A stretch of 5,012 nucleotides of DNA, taken from contig CASDUB010000097.1 in the NCBI GenBank assembly GCA_949283905.1, positions 1 through 5,012 on the forward strand, in the 5' to 3' direction. The position numbers were made by a program, and so were the translations under genes. The stretch is from an uncultured Lachnospiraceae bacterium (GTDB lineage Bacteria > Bacillota > Clostridia > Lachnospirales > Lachnospiraceae). Below, in pieces: positions 1 through 5,012 of this stretch; positions within the stretch are counted from its first letter, which is position 1; each line of letters begins with the position of its first letter. The notes beneath the pieces are model-generated. The model did not search any database. It had not been told where the DNA came from and was given only the letters and a program-made list of their open reading frames with translations.

Positions 1-58
1 ATGTAAAAAATGAGTCAACTGTAATATATAAATCGGCAAAATGTTGTTCTATAATACA

Positions 59-88
59 TTAATATTGCGGTTATAAAAAATATATAAT
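59..88 (+). promoter_or_regulatory. Candidate sigma-A promoter for the hydrogenase operon
   Basis: A perfect TATAAT lies at 83-88, with TTAATA (4 of 6 matches to TTGACA) at 59-64 and an 18-nt spacer. Transcription would start near 95, leaving a leader of about 22 nt that contains the ribosome binding site. A second perfect TATAAT at 50-55 has no recognisable -35 box at 15-19 nt, so I favour the downstream one. The region is very AT-rich and TATAAT-like strings arise there by chance, so this rests on pattern only. Confidence 0.35.
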
Positions 89-103
89 AAAAATATGAAG
101 CAT

Positions 104-110
104 AGGAGAG
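104..110 (+). promoter_or_regulatory. Ribosome binding site that fixes a TTG start
   Basis: AGGAGAG ends 7 nt before the TTG at 118. An in-frame TAG at 103-105 rules out any further upstream start apart from ATT at 115. The next in-frame Met is residue 39, inside the NuoF-like domain. The well-placed Shine-Dalgarno sequence and the need to keep that domain intact make TTG the initiation codon. Confidence 0.8.
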
Positions 111-117
111 AAGTATT

Positions 118-1947
118 TTGAGCAGATTAAGAATCAAAACCCAAAGCGAAGCTCAGGCTGTTATTGAAAATCTGTATAAAGACGTTGAACGCAGAATTTC
201 AGCAAGCCCTCCGGGACTTTGTCCTGTAGACATGCTGCTTAACTTCCTGAGACTGAGCCACGCGCAGTCATGCGGAAAATGTGTTCCATGCCGTATCGGA
301 CTTGGACAGATGGCGAAACTTATGGAAAAGATCCTGGACGGAGCAGGAACTCACGAAAATCTCGAAACGATAGAGAAGACGGCGCGTGCTGTCGTAAACA
401 CTGCCGACTGCGCTATCGGAAGAGATGCGGCAAGATTTGTTTTAGACGGACTTGCAGGATTCAGAGAAGATTTCCTTGAGCATATCGATCACAAACGCTG
501 TCTGGCAAATGTACAGCTCCCCGTTCCTTGTGTTGCTCTCTGCCCGGCAGGAGTTGATATACCGGGATACATGGCTTTAGTAGGAGCCGGACGCTGCGAT
601 GACGCGGTACGTCTTATCAGAAAAGACAATCCTTTCCCGACAGCATGCGCGTTTGTATGCGAGCATCCGTGTGAAGCGCGATGCAGAAGAAGCATGGTCG
701 ACAGCCCTCTTAATATCAGAGGAATCAAGAGATATGCCGTTGAGCATTCGGGAATTGTTGAACAGCCGCCATGCGCGGAATCTACAGGCAAGAAAGTAGC
801 TGTAATAGGCGGAGGTCCTTCAGGCTTAAGTGCGGCATATTATCTTGCGCTCATGGGTCACCGTGTAACTGTATTTGAAGAGAAAAAGCAGCTCGGAGGT
901 ATGCTTCGTTACGGTATTCCTTCATACAGACTTCCGAGAGAGCTTCTCAATGCCGAGATAGAATCTATTCTTTCAACCGGAATCGAAGCTAAAACAGAAG
1001 TTACAGTAGGAAAAGACGTGACTTTTGAACAGCTTCAGAAAGAGTATGATGCTCTTTATATCGCTATCGGAGCTCATCAGGACAAGAAGACAGGCATAAA
1101 AGGCGAAGACAGCAAAAACGTTATGTCCGCTGTTGAGATGCTTAAAGCTATCGGCGATGACATCATGCCTGATTTTAAAGATAAAAATGTCGTTGTTATC
1201 GGCGGCGGAAACGTTGCCATGGACGTTACACGTACGTCAGTGCGTCTCGGAGCTAAAAAGGTAACATGCGTATATCGCCGTCGTATCGAAGATATGACAG
1301 CACTTCCTGAGGAAGTGGAAGGCGCAATGGCTGAAGGCGCAGAGATCATGACGCTTGCGGCTCCTTCATATATAGAAGCTGACGAAAACAATAACGCGGC
1401 AGCTCTCTGGGTTCAGCCGCAGATAATAGGCGAAGTAGATAAGAGCGGCAGACCGAGACCTAATAAGGCTGACCTTCCTGAAGTAAGAATTCCTGCCGAT
1501 ATCATCGTTGTTGCCATCGGACAGGGTATCGAGATCGCCGGATTCGAAGAAGCCGGAGTGCCAATTAAGAGAGGTACTTTCGTTGCCGAGACATCTTCCC
1601 AGGCAAACGACAAGGTATTTGCCGGCGGCGACTGTGTAACAGGACCTGCAACAGCGATAAGAGCTATCGCAGCCGGAAAAGTAGCGGCGGCAAATATCGA
1701 TGAATACCTCGGATTTAATCATGAGATCAGCGTTGATATCGACATTCCTTCACCGCAGCTTTCAAATCGTCCGCCTCATGGACGTATTAACATCACCGAA
1801 CGTGAAGCATGCGAAAGAAAATGCGACTTTAACGATATCGAAATCGGTCTTACAAAAGAAGGCGCATGCAAGGAAGCGTCCCGCTGCTTAAGATGCGATC
1901 ACTTCGGATACGGAATATTCAGAGGAGGTAGAGAGAATAAATGGTAA
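118..1947 (+). CDS. NuoF-type [4Fe-4S] domain fused to GltD/NfnB-like FAD, NAD(P)H oxidoreductase (hydrogenase partner subunit)
   Basis: This is probably the cytoplasmic diaphorase subunit that exchanges electrons between NAD(P)H and the hydrogenase encoded next. Residues 33-122 match the C-terminal Fe-S region of NuoF/HydB: SCGKCVPCR gives C52, C55 and C58, and C98 (in DCAIGR) is the fourth ligand. The FMN/NADH-binding part of NuoF is absent. Residues 125-215 are a GltD/DPD-type Fe-S domain (C128, C138, C142, C177, C181, C185, C189; CPAGVDIPGY and HPCEARC). FAD binds at 227-255 (IGGGPSG, G231/G233/G236) and again at 500-527 (AGGD). A second Rossmann motif at 358-389 (IGGGNVAMD, followed by RRR 387-389) suggests NADPH rather than NADH. 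The tail carries EASRCLRC (C590, C593), with C564, C568 and C584 nearby. No GltB-like synthase is adjacent, so 'glutamate synthase small subunit' would be misleading. The domain calls are firm; the nucleotide, direction and partner are inferred. Confidence 0.9.
   Translation: MSRLRIKTQSEAQAVIENLYKDVERRISASPPGLCPVDMLLNFLRLSHAQSCGKCVPCRIGLGQMAKLMEKILDGAGTHENLETIEKTARAVVNTADCAIGRDAARFVLDGLAGFREDFLEHIDHKRCLANVQLPVPCVALCPAGVDIPGYMALVGAGRCDDAVRLIRKDNPFPTACAFVCEHPCEARCRRSMVDSPLNIRGIKRYAVEHSGIVEQPPCAESTGKKVAVIGGGPSGLSAAYYLALMGHRVTVFEEKKQLGGMLRYGIPSYRLPRELLNAEIESILSTGIEAKTEVTVGKDVTFEQLQKEYDALYIAIGAHQDKKTGIKGEDSKNVMSAVEMLKAIGDDIMPDFKDKNVVVIGGGNVAMDVTRTSVRLGAKKVTCVYRRRIEDMTALPEEVEGAMAEGAEIMTLAAPSYIEADENNNAAALWVQPQIIGEVDKSGRPRPNKADLPEVRIPADIIVVAIGQGIEIAGFEEAGVPIKRGTFVAETSSQANDKVFAGGDCVTGPATAIRAIAAGKVAAANIDEYLGFNHEISVDIDIPSPQLSNRPPHGRINITEREACERKCDFNDIEIGLTKEGACKEASRCLRCDHFGYGIFRGGRENKW
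1923..1928 (+). promoter_or_regulatory. Ribosome binding site for hydA, inside the preceding gene
   Basis: AGGAGG lies within the last codons of the upstream gene, 12 nt before the ATG at 1941, slightly further than usual. A weaker GAGAG at 1931-1935 sits 5 nt from the ATG and could also contribute. Because the site is inside translated sequence and the genes overlap by 7 nt, ribosomes finishing the first gene would be close to the second start, which suggests translational coupling. Confidence 0.65.
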
Positions 1948-3701
1948 CATTGACAATTGATAAAAGACAGGTTACTGTTCCGGAGGGAACAACTATATTA
2001 GATGCTGCCAAATCAGTTGGTATTGATATTCCTACTCTTTGTTTCCTCAAGGACATTAACGAGATCGGCGCATGCCGTATCTGCATGGTCGAGATCGAAG
2101 GAGAGCAGGTACTTATCCCTTCATGCAACAATGTCGTTCGCGAGGGAATGGTTGTATATACGAGCTCTCCAAAGGTAAGAGAAGCAAGAAGAGTAAATCT
2201 TCGTCTCCTCTTATCACAGCATGATACAAAATGTACAAAATGTACAAGAAACGGAAACTGCAAGCTTCAGCAGCTTACAACAGATTACAACCTGCTTGGA
2301 GAACATTATGTTCCGACCCTTAACAATGTTCCGGAGTTTTTTGACGCTCCTGTAGTAAGGATTGAGAACAGATGTATTAAATGTCTCAGATGCGTTCAGA
2401 TCTGTGAAAAAGTCCAGAGCATGAATATCTGGGATGTCCTTGGAACTGCTTCGCATGTAAATGTCGGAGTTAAGCTTGCAAGAAATCTTGCCGAGTCAAA
2501 CTGTACTTTCTGCGGTCAGTGTATCACGCATTGTCCTGTAGGAGCTCTTCAGGAAAGAGATGATACAGGAAAAGTGTTCGATGCGCTCGCAGATCCTAAG
2601 AAAACTGTTGTAGTACAGGTTGCGCCTGCCGTAAGAGCGGCATGGGGCGAGTATTACGGTCTTGATCCGGAGTATGCTACGGCAGAAAGACTTGTATCCG
2701 GTCTTAAGACAATGGGATTTGACTATGTATTTGATACAAACTTCTCGGCCGATCTTACGATCATGGAAGAGGGAAGCGAGTTTATAGAAAGATTTACTCA
2801 TAAGGATCAGTATGCATGGCCTATGTTTACATCATGCTGCCCTGGTTGGGTAAGATTTATAAAGAGCCAGTTCCCGGGTTATGTTAAGAATCTTTCAACA
2901 GCAAAATCACCGCAGGGAATGTTCGGAGCAGTAGCGAAGAGCTACTTTGCAGAGAAGATCGGCGTAGATCCGAAAGACATGGTGGTAGTTTCTATCATGC
3001 CTTGTACGGCTAAAAAAGCAGAGAGAGCCATACCTAATCTCAATGACGCCTGCGGCGATCCTGATGTAGATATCGTTCTTACTACAAGAGAGATCGTTCG
3101 TATGTTCAGAGGAGAGCAGATCAATCCGAGACTTCTTGAAGAGACTCCATTTGACAGTCCTTTAGGAGAAGGAACAGGAGCTGCCGTTATCTTCGGAGCT
3201 ACAGGCGGCGTTATGGATGCTGCTTTAAGAAGCGCTTATTATCTTGTTACAGGTCAGAATCCTCCTGCAGACGCCTTCAGCGCTGTAAGGGGTATGGAAG
3301 GCTGGAAAGAAGCTGTATTTAACGTTCCGGGAGCAGGCGACGTAAGAGTTGCCGTTGTAAGCGGACTTGCAAATACAAGAAAGCTTATGGAAGCGATCGA
3401 TAAGGGAACTGTTGAATATGATTTCGTAGAAGTAATGGCCTGCCCGGGCGGATGTGCCGGCGGCGGCGGACAGCCTATTCACGACGGAGAAGAAAAAGCA
3501 GAGTACAGAGGAGACGCTCTCTGGAAGATCGACGCAAACAAGAAAGTACGTTTCTCACATGAAAATTCGGAAGTTCAGAAACTCTATGCGGATTATCTTG
3601 AAAAACCGCTTTCGCACAGAAGCCATGAGCTTCTTCATACAGATCATGAAGGATGGAGTGTACCTGAACCTATAAATTACGGAATATATCATTTAAGATG
3701 A
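1941..3701 (+). CDS. hydA: [FeFe] hydrogenase, group A, CpI-like cluster set
   Basis: Catalyses reversible reduction of protons to H2 at the H-cluster; no signal peptide is visible, so it is cytoplasmic. Domains in order: an N-terminal [2Fe-2S] ferredoxin domain (C34, C45, C48, C62); a His-ligated [4Fe-4S] site (H94, C98, C101, C107); a two-cluster ferredoxin domain (C145/C148/C151/C155 and C188/C191/C194/C198); and the H-cluster domain from about residue 220. The H-cluster signatures are complete: TSCCPGW (C299, C300), MPCTAKK (C355) and MACPGGCAGGG (C501, C505). The proton path known from Clostridium pasteurianum CpI is retained (C299, E277, E280, S319, R284). Residues 548-571 match the small-subunit-like tail (PLSHRSHELLHT). 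At 586 residues it is close to CpI (574) and lacks the extra C-terminal [2Fe-2S] domain of some bifurcating HydA proteins. The adjacent GltD-like fusion points to the group A2, glutamate-synthase-linked type, a class defined by neighbourhood. An intact active enzyme is expected, given maturases encoded elsewhere. Confidence 0.97.
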   Translation: MVTLTIDKRQVTVPEGTTILDAAKSVGIDIPTLCFLKDINEIGACRICMVEIEGEQVLIPSCNNVVREGMVVYTSSPKVREARRVNLRLLLSQHDTKCTKCTRNGNCKLQQLTTDYNLLGEHYVPTLNNVPEFFDAPVVRIENRCIKCLRCVQICEKVQSMNIWDVLGTASHVNVGVKLARNLAESNCTFCGQCITHCPVGALQERDDTGKVFDALADPKKTVVVQVAPAVRAAWGEYYGLDPEYATAERLVSGLKTMGFDYVFDTNFSADLTIMEEGSEFIERFTHKDQYAWPMFTSCCPGWVRFIKSQFPGYVKNLSTAKSPQGMFGAVAKSYFAEKIGVDPKDMVVVSIMPCTAKKAERAIPNLNDACGDPDVDIVLTTREIVRMFRGEQINPRLLEETPFDSPLGEGTGAAVIFGATGGVMDAALRSAYYLVTGQNPPADAFSAVRGMEGWKEAVFNVPGAGDVRVAVVSGLANTRKLMEAIDKGTVEYDFVEVMACPGGCAGGGGQPIHDGEEKAEYRGDALWKIDANKKVRFSHENSEVQKLYADYLEKPLSHRSHELLHTDHEGWSVPEPINYGIYHLR

Positions 3702-3712
3702 TCATTTATCCC

Positions 3713-3734
3713 GGGGCTGCCGAAAGGCAGCCCT
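3713..3734 (+). terminator. Intergenic hairpin, weak or partial terminator
   Basis: GGGCTGCC (3714-3721) pairs perfectly with GGCAGCCC (3726-3733) around a GAAA tetraloop, and a G-U pair (3713/3734) extends the stem. It starts 12 nt after the hydA stop codon. The following bases (TATGATACTTTG) hold only scattered Ts, so this is not a strong intrinsic terminator. It could allow partial read-through into the transporter gene, or protect the 3' end of the hydrogenase mRNA. The stem is certain as sequence; its role is inferred. Confidence 0.55.
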
Positions 3735-3744
3735 ATGATACTTT

Positions 3745-3750
3745 GAGGGG
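3745..3750 (+). promoter_or_regulatory. Ribosome binding site of the MFS transporter gene
   Basis: GAGGGG ends 8 nt before the ATG at 3759. It follows the intergenic hairpin closely, leaving no room for a separate promoter between hairpin and start. Expression therefore probably depends on read-through from the hydrogenase transcript or on a promoter inside hydA. Confidence 0.6.
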
Positions 3751-3758
3751 AAATTACA

Positions 3759-5000
3759 ATGAAGACAAATAAGCATAAGTTCAGCAGAAAACACTGGATG
3801 ATAATAGCCCTGGGCTTTATGATATTTTTTATTTATAATGCCGTGGCCTCCGACGGTATGAACGTTATCGTCCCGCAGCTGGCCTCCGACAGAGGATGGA
3901 ATTATGAATATGTTCTGTCGTTTGCTACTATTGCCGGCGTTATAAGCGCGATCCTTTCAGTCTTTTTCGGAAAGCTTTGCGAGAAAAAAGGACCGAGATT
4001 TATGATCGGTACGAGTATGCTGCTTGCAGCCGTATTTTTCTATATGTATGGACATGCGACGAGCATTCCGATGTATGTTGTCGCTCTTTGCGGAGTGACG
4101 AGCTGTTCAAGTTCATTCGGATTTATAGGAGTCAGCTCCCTTGTGGCAAACTGGTTTCCGACTAAAAAGGGAATTGCCCAGGGATTTGCGTCAATGGGAT
4201 GCCCTTTCTCATCGATGATCTCGGTGGCGCTGTTTACGGTAGCCTTTAATAAATTCGGTCTTGGGATTTCGATGACATTTTTTGCCGTTCTGATGGCAGT
4301 GATTGCGGTGATACTTTTAATTATTCTTCGTAATACACCTGAAGAATGCGGGGAATATCCCGATTCAATACCGCCCTTTGAAAGAACGCAGGCTGAACTC
4401 GACCTGGTCAGCAATGAAAAAGGCAAGACCATCGGACAGATGGCAAAAGTCGGCACTGTCTGGTATGTCGGCATATTTATGGGACTCTACAGCATGTGTT
4501 CCCTCGGAGTAATGGGACAGTTTGTGGTAAGGCATTCGGAGCTTCCGATAGACAACTCGATGGTCCTTTTTATGTTTTCTGTATGTGCGGCAGCAGGAAT
4601 ATTCGGCGGACCGCTCTGGGGCGCGATCGATACAAAATTCGGAACTAAGACGGGATATTTGTTGTGCGCGCTGAATTATATAATCGCCATGCTGCTCAAC
4701 TTCACCGACATCATGCCTCTCGTGTATATATCGGTTGTGCTTCTGGGACTCGGCGCATGCGGAATACAGGTATTTCTTGCCGCGTGGCTTGTGTCCATAT
4801 TCGGCAGAAAAGATTTTGCCGGCGCTTACGGAATAGCATATCCGTTGTCGAATATACTCTGTCAGATGTGCTTTTTTGTGATTGCTTTCACAAAATCGAT
4901 ATTCGGTCAGATGAGGTATGCTTATCTTGTGTTTGTGGTATTGCTTGTGATAAGCATCATAATGAGCAGGTTTGTAAAGATCAATTATAAAAAAGATTAA
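3759..5000 (+). CDS. MFS transporter, 12 membrane helices, substrate unknown
   Basis: An inner-membrane secondary transporter of the major facilitator superfamily. About twelve hydrophobic helices can be placed near residues 13-33, 50-72, 80-98, 103-129, 143-165, 168-190, 232-255, 267-287, 296-314, 318-345, 352-377 and 386-405. A charged cytoplasmic loop at 191-231 separates the two six-helix halves. The loop between helices 2 and 3 carries a motif-A-like GKLCEKKGPR (71-80), echoed after helix 8 by GAIDTKFGTK (288-297). NWFPTKKGIAQGFASMG (131-147) and the TPEECGEYPD segment after helix 6 resemble MFS proteins of the oxalate/formate and monocarboxylate type common in anaerobic Firmicutes. I infer a small organic anion as substrate, but nothing in the sequence fixes it. 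The start is supported by its ribosome binding site and by a basic N-terminus before helix 1. At 413 residues it is full length. It lies 57 nt after hydA on the same strand, beyond a hairpin, so it may be co-transcribed without being functionally linked. Confidence 0.9.
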   Translation: MKTNKHKFSRKHWMIIALGFMIFFIYNAVASDGMNVIVPQLASDRGWNYEYVLSFATIAGVISAILSVFFGKLCEKKGPRFMIGTSMLLAAVFFYMYGHATSIPMYVVALCGVTSCSSSFGFIGVSSLVANWFPTKKGIAQGFASMGCPFSSMISVALFTVAFNKFGLGISMTFFAVLMAVIAVILLIILRNTPEECGEYPDSIPPFERTQAELDLVSNEKGKTIGQMAKVGTVWYVGIFMGLYSMCSLGVMGQFVVRHSELPIDNSMVLFMFSVCAAAGIFGGPLWGAIDTKFGTKTGYLLCALNYIIAMLLNFTDIMPLVYISVVLLGLGACGIQVFLAAWLVSIFGRKDFAGAYGIAYPLSNILCQMCFFVIAFTKSIFGQMRYAYLVFVVLLVISIIMSRFVKINYKKD

Positions 5001-5012
5001 ATAAAAAAAGGA

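Noticed and set aside
1..39. Short ATG-containing stretch at the window start as the end of an upstream gene
   Set aside because: No meaningful open frame, terminator hairpin or conserved motif is visible; it is AT-rich intergenic sequence.
489..791. Minus-strand open frame of 100 codons inside the fusion gene
   Set aside because: It lies entirely opposite a confidently assigned conserved coding region and its product shows no recognisable domain; it is a shadow.
118..1947. Annotation as glutamate synthase small subunit (gltD)
   Set aside because: The GltD-like fold is real, but the NuoF-type N-terminal domain, the overlap with hydA and the absence of a GltB-like gene argue against a role in glutamate synthase.
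2229..2246. Tandem repeat of AAATGTACA, each copy holding the palindrome TGTACA
   Set aside because: It encodes the conserved KCTKCT stretch around C98 and C101 of the His-ligated cluster; protein constraint and codon choice explain it.
4040..4474. Minus-strand open frame of 144 codons inside the transporter gene
   Set aside because: It is antisense to the well-supported MFS gene, and its translation shows no recognisable family features.
5003..5012. A-run followed by GGA at the window end, possibly a ribosome binding site for a following gene
   Set aside because: The window ends before any start codon, so this cannot be told from ordinary A-rich intergenic sequence.
1..5012. CRISPR array, tRNA/rRNA genes, insertion sequences or attachment sites
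   Set aside because: No spaced direct repeats, transposase motifs, terminal inverted repeats or tRNA-like folds were seen; almost all of the window is explained by three coding genes.

Overview
The window carries three genes on the plus strand, preceded by a short AT-rich promoter region. It looks like chromosomal DNA of an anaerobic Clostridia-type Firmicute, possibly Lachnospiraceae. The reasons are moderate GC, heavy AGA and GGA codon use, strong AGGAG-type ribosome binding sites, a TTG start, tight gene packing and an oxygen-sensitive [FeFe] hydrogenase. The family-level assignment is a guess from style and gene content.

Layout. Bases 1-117 hold the promoter and leader. Bases 118-1947 encode a 609-residue fusion: a NuoF-type [4Fe-4S] domain without the usual FMN/NADH domain, joined to a GltD/NfnB-like FAD- and NAD(P)H-binding oxidoreductase. 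Bases 1941-3701 encode a 586-residue [FeFe] hydrogenase with the full CpI-like set of clusters, overlapping the first gene by 7 nt. Bases 3702-3758 contain an 8-bp hairpin with a GAAA loop and only a weak T-run. Bases 3759-5000 encode a 12-helix MFS transporter whose substrate cannot be read from the sequence.

How they work together. The first two genes look like one soluble redox enzyme. Electrons would pass between NAD(P)H and FAD in the GltD-like part, through its Fe-S clusters and the NuoF-like cluster, into the hydrogenase Fe-S chain and then the H-cluster. This arrangement, a GltD-like gene beside hydA, corresponds to the 'glutamate synthase-linked' [FeFe] hydrogenases (group A2 of published classifications). 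No glutamate synthase large subunit is present here, so a direct link to glutamate synthesis is not supported. An NADP(H)-linked hydrogenase is the simpler reading. No NuoE-like subunit, complete NuoF, or maturase gene (hydE, hydF, hydG) lies in the window. The transporter may be co-transcribed by read-through, but no functional link is shown.

The most interesting point is in the first protein. The leader that normally precedes the Fe-S domain of GltD proteins (a DFNDIE...EASRCLRC pattern) lies at the extreme C-terminus. The N-terminal Fe-S domain correspondingly lacks one of the expected cysteines.
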